Origin: Pseudobacteriovorax sp.
GTDB taxonomy: Bacteria; Bdellovibrionota_B; Oligoflexia; Oligoflexales; Oligoflexaceae
DNA length: 43,607 bases
NCBI GenBank assembly: GCA_013215145.1
Contig: JABSRP010000054.1
Location: forward strand, 1-43,607
Direction: 5' to 3'
Position 1 is the stretch's first letter, and each line of letters begins with the position of its first letter. Positions 8,945 through 17,714 of this stretch are shown here, piece by piece. The notes below the pieces were generated by a model that searched no databases, had not been told where the DNA came from, and worked only from the letters and a program-made list of their open reading frames with translations. The position numbers and the translations under genes are program-made.

Positions 8945-9739
8945 TTAGTCTAATTCGTCAATGTTTTGCGCTCTGACATCATCCCAATCTTCATTACTAG
9001 CCTTTTCTAAAGGTCCCATTCCCAGGCGCCTTAGGAGCTCTTTTCCTTTTGGATGTTGCCCCATCTTAATCAGAGCATTTTGTATTTTTATCTTTGATAC
9101 ACTATCCAGTGAGTCGGATAGTGCGAACGCGTGTGGCGTGAACTGTTTTGTTTTATGAATGACAACCAATTGATTTTTAATATCATCTGAGAGATTGTTG
9201 AAAGTTCTCATAACGCCTCCACCAGCGGCAAAAATTCCCTTAGCTACATTGCGATAAACCGAATCGTGGGAGGAAACATATCTTGGGGTAAACTCAATAT
9301 TTTGTAGTTTAAGATCTGCCCGATTTAGAATACTTGCAGCAAATGCGGCAGGTGAGGGGAATGCGATTTGTCGTTTGCTCAGGTCAGCGGGGGAATGAAA
9401 CAGCCCGTTCTTTTTGCTGACTAAAATCCCTTGGATCTGTTTATTTTGCACTTTCGCTGCCGCTTGATATTGGCTTTTTTTATGATAGACCACGAAGTGA
9501 TAGGGATTCATATAAGCGATATCGTAAGTTTTCGTCTCAAGACGCTTTTCGAATGTGGGTATATCGGGCGCTGTACTGAAGGTGATGTTTAAGCCTGTTT
9601 CCTTAGATAGATATTGGCATACGGGGACCCATTTCTTCGCTAGGTCCTTAGCTGATTGCTGAGGCACAATCCCAAATTTGATTTGCCCAGCAGACAAGCT
9701 AAATGAAACCATCGAGGCTAATATAATAGAGTATCTCAT
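8945..9739 (-). CDS. PhnD-like periplasmic substrate-binding protein
   Basis: The 264-residue protein starts at ATG 9739 behind GAGGAAAG; a longer frame reaches an upstream ATG but places the signal peptide internally. The signal peptide is RYSIILASMVSFSLSAG. The family pattern is clear: FGIVPQQSAKDLAKKW, YDIAYMNPYHFV, a loop IAFPSPAAFAAS, and the late FTPHAFALSDSL segment. PhnD-type proteins bind phosphonate, phosphite or phosphate-like ligands, but related ones serve only as sensors. No ABC ATPase or permease lies nearby and the next gene is a hybrid kinase, so a sensory role is inferred. The ligand cannot be read from the sequence. Confidence 0.85.
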   Translation of the reverse strand: MRYSIILASMVSFSLSAGQIKFGIVPQQSAKDLAKKWVPVCQYLSKETGLNITFSTAPDIPTFEKRLETKTYDIAYMNPYHFVVYHKKSQYQAAAKVQNKQIQGILVSKKNGLFHSPADLSKRQIAFPSPAAFAASILNRADLKLQNIEFTPRYVSSHDSVYRNVAKGIFAAGGGVMRTFNNLSDDIKNQLVVIHKTKQFTPHAFALSDSLDSVSKIKIQNALIKMGQHPKGKELLRRLGMGPLEKASNEDWDDVRAQNIDELD

Positions 9740-10219
9740 GTGACTTTCCTCATTAAAGTGTGCATGCCCAACATAATACGCTTCGGGAAAACCCATACGG
9801 GGTGTAACTCTTGGGGAAAAGGCATTGACGTCTTGGACTTACGCGTAGAAGCTTGCCCCAGGACCAAGAAGTAATCCATATGAGCTATTGTTTTTTAGTC
9901 CGAAAGAGTTATTTTTGTCTTGGTCGGTAAGATGTTGATTTGAATCATAAATAGTGTGAATTTTCCGAAAAAAAGGCGATGTTTTAGGAGGATACAGAGG
10001 TGTCAGCGCAATGCTTTTGATGGTCTCGATCTGGGTATCCTTTCGGACTTGTAACAATCCCTTTCCCATCGAAAGTACAAATAGTACTTGTATTATAGGT
10101 TCATAGCTTGATTCTTACCTCTTGATATGGATGACATGCTAAAAGGCTTTGATAGAAAGGGAAATGTGTCGAATGATATAGTAGGCCAAAGATGAGCGTA
10201 GACCGAAAGGAGGTTTGTC
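9740..10219. promoter_or_regulatory. Divergent intergenic region
   Basis: 480 bp separate the minus-strand PhnD operon from the plus-strand REC-PilZ-like gene, so promoters for both should lie here. A 76-codon minus frame at 9839-10069 has no signal peptide, no ribosome site and no family pattern, and I do not call it. A strong AAAGGAGG precedes the ATG at 10220. No operator-like palindrome stood out. Confidence 0.5.
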
Positions 10220-10918
10220 ATGGCTAAGATCCTTATCGCAGATGATGTCAAAGAGATGAGGTCTTTGATTCAGGCTTTGATGGAAAGAGAAGGCTACGAG
10301 GTCCTTCTAGCAAAAAATGGTAGCGACGTTTTGAGTTATCATCGAGACTTTGATGACATCGATCTTTCTCTTCTGGATATCAATCTTCCTGATTTATCTG
10401 GTATCGAAGCAGCAAAAAAGATTAAGGCTCGATTTCCGGAAAGAGAGAATAAAATCTGTTTTATTTCAGGTGAGCGAGATAAGTCTACCGTACTTAATGC
10501 TATGGCATCAGGTGGCGAAGACTACGTGGTCAAACCTATTGATCCAAGTATTTTACTGGAAAAAATTCACAAACTTTTGGGAGATGGCGGTACTGGCGAG
10601 TTTGCCTCGCTTAGAATGAATGCCAAGGCCAAACTACTGGGCCTTCCCATTGGAAGTGACATCTGGATCAAAGAGATCTCAGAGACGGGTCTTGAATTGC
10701 AATCAACGCTACCTTTTGAAAAAGGGGGGCTGATGGAGGTCCTTTGCGACTCTATAAATCGGATTGCCAATAAGGACGTAGTGTTTCCTAGTAAAATTAA
10801 CAGAGTGACCAAGCACAAGGATTACGTCTCCGTTCATTGTAAATTTGTTGGGTTGCATGAGTCCTCAAGGAAAGTGATTCGTGCATTGATCATGCAACAG
10901 GTGGAGATTGACGATTGA
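10220..10918 (+). CDS. Response regulator with C-terminal PilZ-like domain
   Basis: The 232-residue protein has a complete receiver (1-122): acidic pair Asp8-Asp9, phosphoacceptor Asp53 in LLDINLPDLSG, Ser/Thr region FISGE, and Lys105 in YVVKPID. Residues about 128-225 have the layout of a PilZ-like domain with KEISETGLELQS resembling the (D/N)xSxxG motif, but the RxxxR c-di-GMP motif is weak (RMNAKAKL). Whether it binds c-di-GMP is uncertain. The ribosome site AAGGAGG is strong. It is divergent from the PhnD-hybrid kinase operon and is a candidate acceptor for that relay. Confidence 0.8.
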   Translation: MAKILIADDVKEMRSLIQALMEREGYEVLLAKNGSDVLSYHRDFDDIDLSLLDINLPDLSGIEAAKKIKARFPERENKICFISGERDKSTVLNAMASGGEDYVVKPIDPSILLEKIHKLLGDGGTGEFASLRMNAKAKLLGLPIGSDIWIKEISETGLELQSTLPFEKGGLMEVLCDSINRIANKDVVFPSKINRVTKHKDYVSVHCKFVGLHESSRKVIRALIMQQVEIDD

Positions 10919-11067
10919 TCATTGACGATGGAATAAGTAACCGTCGTTAGCTTTATTATAGGTAAAATACTTCATTTTTTTGGTTCGATTGTTTGCTCGA
11001 GTTGTACTGGCTGTGATATCCGACTTGTATCGGCTTATAAAACTAGAACAGGCAAATTAGAAATGTA

Positions 11068-11113
11068 GAAGCGAGAGTTACGGGCGTATCGATACGCCCG
11101 TAACTCTCGCTTC
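11068..11113. terminator. 46-bp perfect loopless palindrome between convergent genes
   Basis: Two 23-bp arms (left arm GAAGCGAGAGTTACGGGCGT then ATC) meet at ATCGAT with no spacer and no mismatch. It sits 21 bp past the stop of the minus-strand gene and about 150 bp past the stop of the plus-strand gene. Position suggests a bidirectional transcription stop, but neither side has a T-run. Confidence 0.6.
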
Positions 11114-11134
11114 CCAAGCAAACACAAAAGCTGA

Positions 11135-11608
11135 TTAGTCGTCAGATGAACTTTCGTTTAGGAAGACACTCAGCTGATAGTTTTGTCCGTGATCACTATC
11201 CCAGTTGCCAAACTCGTCCACAACAGCGACTTCAAAGGTGAAGTTCTCCCCTGCTGCTCTCGTTAACTGGTAGGCCTCTGATAGCGCGCTATTCGTGAAG
11301 AGTGGAATCGAAGCCCAGGATCGTGGTCCAGGTCCATCAAAGGGGCAGCTCCAATTCAATCGAAATATATCGCTTTTGATTTTCTCGTCGTGCTCAAATA
11401 CGACTACTATATCGAGATCTTTTCGTTCCGGACTGAGGCTGCACGTGAACAGATAGCCATAATACTCCAGCGTTAGGTACTGCTGATCGTATTGGCTGTT
11501 ACCCAAAATATTTCCGTAAACGACTTTATTGAAATTGATGGTGTCTGCAGCAGTAGCCTGATTAAAGCCTAATAAAAAACATAGGGTAGCGTAGATAGCC
11601 TGTCTCAT
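11135..11608 (-). CDS. Secreted hypothetical protein
   Basis: The 157-residue product starts at ATG 11608 with AGGA upstream and a signal peptide (RQAIYATLCFLLGFNQATAA). A longer frame upstream has no start context and would bury the signal. The mature domain of about 130 residues is predicted mostly beta, with two cysteines (in LFTCSLSP and NWSCPFDG) that could form a disulphide, and an acidic tail ESSSDD. No family recognised. Confidence 0.7.
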   Translation of the reverse strand: MRQAIYATLCFLLGFNQATAADTINFNKVVYGNILGNSQYDQQYLTLEYYGYLFTCSLSPERKDLDIVVVFEHDEKIKSDIFRLNWSCPFDGPGPRSWASIPLFTNSALSEAYQLTRAAGENFTFEVAVVDEFGNWDSDHGQNYQLSVFLNESSSDD

Positions 11609-12071
11609 AAGGAAAATCCTCGATAGGTTAAGTGATGGAACATTTGTTCTGTATGCCATAGCGAAAGTTGTTAGAACAGAGTTGAGGTAGGCAAAGGATT
11701 GGTTTGAATCGTCACCCAAGCGCAGCTGCGGCGGAAGGGTGACAGATTCCGCATCAAAACGACCACCCTCTCTAAATCCAATCACATATATAAAAAGATT
11801 TTTTCATTGGAAATCTCTTTTGCTTTGTACCATTAGATTACCGTTGTTAACACATGAACTAAGTGCGATCCGTTAAAATGCTGAAACATATACATGGCCG
11901 CGTTTCCAGGCACTTTTAGTGGTGTCTTTGGGTGTCATACTTTTGGTAGCTTGTGCTTTGAGTTTTATTTTTATCAACCGATACCGTTGGCAGGACAGAC
12001 CTTGTTAAAAACACGCTAAAAACCCCGCCAAAAAAGGGGTGAAAGTAATCTATTTCCGAGGGGTTAACGGA
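11609..12071. promoter_or_regulatory. Divergent intergenic region
   Basis: This region must hold promoters for the secreted protein (minus) and the DISM-cyclase (plus). Frame 11897-12008 encodes a hydrophobic helix (FQALLVVSLGVILLVACALS) followed by NRYRWQDRPC and a stop, but no ATG or ribosome site precedes it, so it is either a tiny membrane peptide or a remnant. ACCCC/GGGGT at 12022-12040 forms a small hairpin near the cyclase start. Confidence 0.4.
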
Positions 12072-13931
12072 TTGTATGACTTTCGCTGGCTAAGCCTTTT
12101 GGTTGCTGCCATCTTATTGTACCCGAAGGCTTATTCTCTCGAGGCAGTAAAACTTTCGGAGATCGGTCAAGAGGAGTATTTAGGCTTGCGCAGCCTCGTA
12201 TTTAGTGGTGACTTGGCGCAGATCGATGAGGCCACAGTAACCTCTAAATTTTGGACTCCGGAGCGCGAGCATATCAGCATGGCTTTTGGATCTCCTATCT
12301 ATTGGCAGTATTTAAAGGTGGTGAATGACTCCGATGGCATCAAACCTATTCATATCTGGGATCGCTTAGCCAGTGCCGATGAGTTTCAAGTACTTATCGA
12401 TTGGCAGCCGGCGGCCACCAATAGTTCGAAAAACACTTCGTTTGATCGTGCTGTTAGCCTTAATCTGCAGCCACAAACGACGCATCATATTCTTATTAAG
12501 AGAGTGACGGATACCATTCAAACACAGTCTTGGTCGTTCTGGTCTAACCTTGACGATATGAGACGAGAGATCCGCTTTAGTCAGATTTTTTTAACAGTTT
12601 TCGTTGTGACTTTTTTGATGAGTATGCTCTTTAACGCAATTTTGTGGGTGTCCTACCGAGAGTCTGTTTACCTTTATTATATGTTTTATCTGGGGTGTTA
12701 TGGCACGTTTTCTACCCTATTGGCTGGTGTGTTTCCGGGGTTTACCTTTCAGGTCATGATTCCCTTTGCCTCGGCAGCACTTATCTTTTCCATATGTTTC
12801 TCCTTCGCTTTCCTATTTCGAAAGGATCCCCCACCTCTTGCTATGCTTTTGTTTAAGGTTATTGTTGCTGTCGAGGTCTTTACAATCATCTGTTCTTTTG
12901 TTTACCCAGTCCTTGCTAGTTTGTTTTTGACAAGCCTGTGCATCCTTAACTCCGTTCTGATCATATCCACGGGAATTTACTGTTACCTATATCAAAGGAG
13001 CCTTTACGTTTTGGTTTTCAATGTCTCCTTTGGGGTATTGATGACGGGCGTCTTAGTTCAGATACTTTCATGGTATGGCATCTTCCCTTTTCTATCTGAT
13101 CATGTCATGGATGTTGCATTTATGTTTGAAAACGCTCTTATGCTAACCGCAATTGGTCTAAAAATTTTCGAGACCTCGGCAGAAAAAACTCATGGCTTCA
13201 GGGAAATGCAAAAAATGCTATATCCTCACCAAGTCAATCAGATTATGTCGGGAGACTCATTAGAATCAACCATGCCCATTGGCTCAGAGACTGCAGCCGT
13301 ACTTTCTTTTGATGTGATCCATAGCTCGCAAATTGAGTTTTCGGACTTTGATGAAAAACTGGAGGCATTCTTGGTCCAGTGCCGAGAAAAAATGTCGGAA
13401 GGCTACCAACCGTCTCCTTTAACGAGCCGAGGCTATATGGTGAAAGAAATGGGTGACGGGTTTATTTGTTCCGTCGGTTACCCCTTTGGGGCACTTTCGG
13501 ATAATGTTTGTGACGAAGCGCTATTATTAGCTGAGGACATTGTCAGTCTTTTTGATCAGCATATGAATGATGATCCGCAAAACAGAAGAGTGTTTTGTGC
13601 TGTGGGTATCGCCCTAGGTGAGGTCAAGGCGTATTTCTCCAAATCAGGCAATGTTAGGCATGATCTTTGGGGGCGTGGCGTTATTCTTGCTAAACGCTAC
13701 GAGTCCTTCAGGAAAAAGCTTGAATCGGTTCAGATGATAGATCAACAGCATTTAATTCTACTCCAAGATCAGGTCTTTCGAAGGCTAAGTTCTGGTAGAT
13801 ACTTTGTATTTGAAACCTTAAACCTAGATGAGTCCCTACGTATAAGAGACGACAGTGAAGCAAAATACATACACATATCAAAGATCAAAAGTAGCAGGGA
13901 TCAAGGGCTTGCCCAGCGACAAGCGGTATAA
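12072..13931 (+). CDS. 7TM-DISM receptor fused to class III nucleotide cyclase
   Basis: TTG at 12072 is preferred because GAGGGG lies eight bases upstream and a clean signal peptide (FRWLSLLVAAILLYPKAYS) follows; GTG at 12039 is the alternative. The layout is a DISM extracellular domain (about 25-165), seven helices (about 170-375) and a cyclase domain (about 405-580). Metal aspartates are Asp414 (SFDVIHSS) and Asp462 (KEMGDGF). The purine-binding Lys458 and Asp531 (HDLWG) fit an adenylate cyclase. The transition-state Arg542 is present, but the Asn expected at 538 is Ile, so activity may be low or altered. A tail of about 50 residues follows. K3 starts 88 bp downstream on the same strand. 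Confidence 0.85.
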   Translation: MYDFRWLSLLVAAILLYPKAYSLEAVKLSEIGQEEYLGLRSLVFSGDLAQIDEATVTSKFWTPEREHISMAFGSPIYWQYLKVVNDSDGIKPIHIWDRLASADEFQVLIDWQPAATNSSKNTSFDRAVSLNLQPQTTHHILIKRVTDTIQTQSWSFWSNLDDMRREIRFSQIFLTVFVVTFLMSMLFNAILWVSYRESVYLYYMFYLGCYGTFSTLLAGVFPGFTFQVMIPFASAALIFSICFSFAFLFRKDPPPLAMLLFKVIVAVEVFTIICSFVYPVLASLFLTSLCILNSVLIISTGIYCYLYQRSLYVLVFNVSFGVLMTGVLVQILSWYGIFPFLSDHVMDVAFMFENALMLTAIGLKIFETSAEKTHGFREMQKMLYPHQVNQIMSGDSLESTMPIGSETAAVLSFDVIHSSQIEFSDFDEKLEAFLVQCREKMSEGYQPSPLTSRGYMVKEMGDGFICSVGYPFGALSDNVCDEALLLAEDIVSLFDQHMNDDPQNRRVFCAVGIALGEVKAYFSKSGNVRHDLWGRGVILAKRYESFRKKLESVQMIDQQHLILLQDQVFRRLSSGRYFVFETLNLDESLRIRDDSEAKYIHISKIKSSRDQGLAQRQAV

Positions 13932-14019
13932 AGCTGGTCATATTTTACCCACTATATTTGTTTGAAACAACCGATATCTCTGATGGCATTCATCAGAATT
14001 TTTCCCTGAGGGCAACGAG

Positions 14020-16176
14020 TTGAAAGAGTGGATTTCAAATCCCGTATTGCTGTCAAGAGACAAGTATAAAATTGATTCCGAGTATCTACATGCAAGGCTA
14101 TTTACGATTTTTGCAGTCATAGCCGGAAAAACCTGGGCTATTTGGTCCGCTGTCTATTTTTACCTGATTCCAAACTTTCCCGTTATGATTATTACTGGTT
14201 TGGCAAGCCTTTCCTGTTTCGGCTTAGCCTTGATGGTTAAGGCTGGCTGGAGTCATAAGTTTTGTCGCGTTGCTACGGTTCAGCTTACGTCCCTCGCTTT
14301 GATAGTCTCCACTGTATTTACAGGCGGGGTTGGGTCATATCCCTATGCATGGCTTTTGGTTGCGCTCATTGGGGGATTTCTTTTATTTCGTCGAGCCGGT
14401 GGCATCAAATTTGGCGTTTTTCTTAGTATTAGTATACTGACTTTGTACGCTGTCGAAGAAATTTATCAACTTGATACCAACGCCTTTCTTGTTTCTAAAG
14501 ATAGTACGGCCTATCGTCTTGTAACCGTATTTAACTTCGTATAAGCTTTTGTTTGTGGAGCACTGTTGCTGATTTCCTTCGACTATGAGGTCTCGTCCGC
14601 CTATCAGAAAGTCGAAGTGATCAGAACTAAGCTACAGGTTCAGAATACAAATATTGTGGCCATCTTAAACAATATTTCATCGGCTATTTTTTCCGTTGAT
14701 GGCGATGGCAAAATACAGTCAGATTACTCTCTATATCTGAAGAATGTTCTTGATAATCAAAATCTCGAGGGAATGCACCATATTGAAACCATTTTTCATC
14801 ATTCTTATCTATCGGTAGATGAGATACAGCAGCTTGATGCTATTCTCATGTCTTCCATCGGGGAGGATCCTTTGAGTTTTTATGCTAATCAGGAGTCTTT
14901 ACCTAAAAAGGCTCAATTTCGACTTGGTAGTGAGGAAAAGGTCTTTGAGCTCGATTTTGATACGATTTGCAATGGTGATCTAGTCGAAAAAATCCTGATC
15001 AACCTTCATGATGTTACGGATATTGTTGGTTTGACGGAGAAGTCGAGGAAACAAGAGGATACTATCAATAAGATATCGCAATTGGCATTTCTACCGCGTT
15101 CGAAGATTCTTAATTTTTTCAAAAATGCTGATATCCTACTAGAAAATACCTTAAGTCACATTCAACAGAGAAAAGTGGTTTTACTAGATGTTATTTTTAT
15201 GGAACTTCATACCCTGAAGGGTTTGGCTCGCTCTCTTAAACTTACGGGGCTTTCGTCCTTCGTTCACGAGGCCGAAATGAGATTGGCGCATTTGAAAACG
15301 CAAAATACTAGCCAAAATTGGGATGCCCTGAATGGGGCCTATACCGACATTGAAGAAGAAAAGATTCAATTAGAGTCGATTGCCAATGAGTATCTTGGTA
15401 TATAAAGGAATCTAGACGTGATTGAAATTTCGAAATCAGAATTACAGGCTTTCTACCAAAGTATTCAAGGGTTTTCTCCAGATAATTCTGAGCAACAGTC
15501 CATGGTCCTAGACGAGATGGCAAACTTTGTCGCCAAAAAGATCCATACCTCTGCTCCTGACTTTATACTATCTCTAGATACAGAGTTGTCGGTGATAGCT
15601 GGAGAACTGCATAAGCCTAAAGCCAGCATTGAAATTAGTGGTGATGATGTGCTTTTGAGTGATGATGGTGTAAAAGTTTTGGAAGCCGTGCTTATTCATG
15701 TGCTTCGTAATTCTATGGCTCATGGGATCGAAAGTGAAGATGAACGCAATAATTTTGGCAAACCAAAACATGGTGTTTTGTCGTTTCACTTCGCAAAAAA
15801 AGAGGGTTATCTAGATTTAACGATAAAAGACGATGGTCGAGGACTGAATCTTAGTAAGATTAAAAATAAGGCAAAGCTTGGCTGTATTGAGGTGTCATCA
15901 ATGCCTGATGAACAGATAGCCGACTTGATCTGCATGGAAGATCTTTCGACGAGAGATTCTGTATCTATGATTTCAGGGATAGGGATCGGCATGTCCTCAG
16001 TACGGTCCACACTAGAAACCGTCGAGGGAAGCATTGGTATCAACCTTGAAGAACCTATGCGAAGTCGAGAGGGTGACTCAATGTTTCCTTTTTCTTTCTC
16101 TATTAGGTTGCCATCAAAGCTGTGGATGTCTAGTACAAACTCGGGAACGAGAAGCTCAAACTCCAAATGTGCTTAA
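14020..16176 (+). pseudogene. Membrane CheA-like kinase interrupted by two in-frame TAA codons (K3)
   Basis: A single frame of 718 codons carries TAA at 14542-14544 (codon 175) and 15403-15405 (codon 462), with no frame change. The parts read in order as six or so TM helices (about 30-185), PAS-like domain, Hpt with His397 in LHTLKG, and CheA-like HATPase (LRNSMAHGIESEDER, DDGRGLN). The core aligns with K1 and K2 across both stops. The ATPase motif GRGVGM of the paralogs is GIGIGM here, a sign of relaxed constraint. TTG at 14020 follows GAGGG. After each stop there is a ribosome-site-like sequence and a possible start (GGAG then TTG 14566; AGGA then GTG 15418), so expression as three polypeptides is possible. 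The first stop cuts a membrane helix, which favours decay. Confidence 0.8.
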
Positions 16177-16197
16177 GACGGTGGTGAGCTTCTGCTT

Positions 16198-16225
16198 AGA
16201 TCATATCAAGTACTTGATATGATCT
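16198..16225. terminator. 28-bp perfect loopless palindrome between convergent genes
   Basis: AGATCATATCAAGT meets its exact reverse complement with no spacer, 22 bp after the K3 stop and 4 bp from the stop of the esterase gene on the other strand. It probably acts as a shared terminator, although no T-run follows on either side. Confidence 0.6.
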
Positions 16226-16228
16226 GAG

Positions 16229-17269
16229 TCACTCTGCGACGTCAAAACCTTCTCCCTCAATAACGAAGCGATACCAATCAACGAGTTTTGTGCCTTCGAC
16301 CTCAAGCTCATAAAATGAGTTACCTGTGGCGTGAACATGACCTTTCCCCTCAAAATAGAATCTACTAATCTGTGAAAAGAAGTAATTATCCACAACATCG
16401 ATTAGTCCTGAACGAAATGTATTGCGGGATAGCGATTTTTGCCAGTTACATCCGACAGCGCCATAACCAAAAAAAAATCTCATGGCAGCATCGCTATATG
16501 ATGAGACAACTCCTCCCCTTAGATCGGGATATTTTGCCATGATGTAACGAAAATAATTGCTAAGTCCACCACCATTTTCTTGTTGGCAAGCATCACAGTC
16601 TTTAGGTAAAGCCTCTGATATTCCCCAGACGTTGCGCCAACGATCTTGAAGGCAGGCTTTCATATAGTCATCACTAAAAATAATTCCTGAATCAGTGATA
16701 AGAGAAAGAGGAGAATCCTGAAATGCCTCTTGCACTTGATCAAAGTTTATCGTTGCTCCAATACCACCAGCACTCGATCCTGACAATAGGACTTGATCTG
16801 GGTTTGGAAATGATTCAACCCAATCCTTTGAGAAAAGCCCTATGTTATTGTATCCTACGAATGTTTGGTTTCTCGGCCCCCCTCCTGGTACGTCTCCAAG
16901 AAGATTCGTCCCTGCAAAGACATCGCCCGAGCAGTATGGGACAAAGATCTTTGCCCAATCTCGAAAAGGATTTTCAGGATTTGATGAGCTTAGAATGCCA
17001 CGATCGTTTGGGGTTTGACCGAGAGAACTACGGTTGATAGCACAGGAAACAAAATTGAAACATGCCCCGCCTCCTCCAAGGTAGATCATAAGTTTGTTAT
17101 TTTGACTGGAGCCCTGTTTCACGAAATAGCCTGCTTCGGTCCCATCGCGACAATAAGAGCCTTCAACAGAAACAAACGTCCAATCTTCAGTCCCTGAAAA
17201 ATATTCATTTGATGTGGCATGACTCGTTGAAAGAATAGTACTGACAGCTAAGGCTAACAACAAACGCAC
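16229..17269 (-). CDS. Secreted pectin acetylesterase / Notum-like hydrolase
   Basis: GTG at 17269 is preferred: AAAGGAG lies seven bases upstream and a signal peptide (RLLLALAVSTILSTSHA) follows at once. The 346-residue protein matches the PAE/Notum family: oxyanion region MIYLGGGGACF, VPYCSGDVFAG, nucleophile in GSSAGG (Ser166), probable Asp in LITDSGI and His in GKGHVHATG. Many cysteines suggest disulphides outside the cytoplasm. Bacterial relatives deacetylate polysaccharides, and animal Notum removes a lipid from Wnt; the substrate here is open. It is convergent with K3 and has its own upstream region. Confidence 0.85.
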   Translation of the reverse strand: MRLLLALAVSTILSTSHATSNEYFSGTEDWTFVSVEGSYCRDGTEAGYFVKQGSSQNNKLMIYLGGGGACFNFVSCAINRSSLGQTPNDRGILSSSNPENPFRDWAKIFVPYCSGDVFAGTNLLGDVPGGGPRNQTFVGYNNIGLFSKDWVESFPNPDQVLLSGSSAGGIGATINFDQVQEAFQDSPLSLITDSGIIFSDDYMKACLQDRWRNVWGISEALPKDCDACQQENGGGLSNYFRYIMAKYPDLRGGVVSSYSDAAMRFFFGYGAVGCNWQKSLSRNTFRSGLIDVVDNYFFSQISRFYFEGKGHVHATGNSFYELEVEGTKLVDWYRFVIEGEGFDVAE

Positions 17270-17714
17270 GTATCCACTCCTTTCCAAACCCAATCTAGGT
17301 TAGATTCACGGATGAGTTAATGTAGTACTGAGGTCTCTGTAAGAGATGGAAGATTTACTAAGATCCTACAAATAGGAATGTAATTGTTCAATTTTTTTTT
17401 GAACAGTTTCGTTTTGTTGGAACAATCAAAGTCGTTTTCCGATTTAGAAACATTGGTAACATTTTGGTGAAAATATCTTAAAAAATAGCATATTTTTGAT
17501 TTATTTGTTTTTTGTATAAAGGCGCTTCCCTGTTTATAAATAGTAAACTTCAGAAACGATCCATTTTATTTCATGGATGTGCCTTGTGGTACTGCCACTT
17601 GTTGGTGAGGATAAAAATAGGAAACCTTTATTGGGTCAATAGCAGTACAGGTGACGATGCCTTTTACATAATGCTGAATTGGATTCAGTTTGTCAGAACA
17701 TCTGTGACACTGGA
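17270..17714. promoter_or_regulatory. Intergenic region upstream of the Notum-like gene
   Basis: The region lies between the 3' end of the histidine kinase and the start of the esterase, both on the minus strand. TGTTCAA (17385-17391) and TTGAACA (17399-17405) form an inverted repeat around seven T, and TTGTTGGAACAA follows nearby at about 17415-17426, so these may be operator half-sites. The stretch is strongly AT-rich. No credible gene is seen in the rest. Confidence 0.35.

Noticed and set aside
9839..10069. 76-codon minus-strand frame upstream of the PhnD-like gene
   Set aside because: No ribosome site, signal peptide or family pattern, and it occupies a divergent promoter region.
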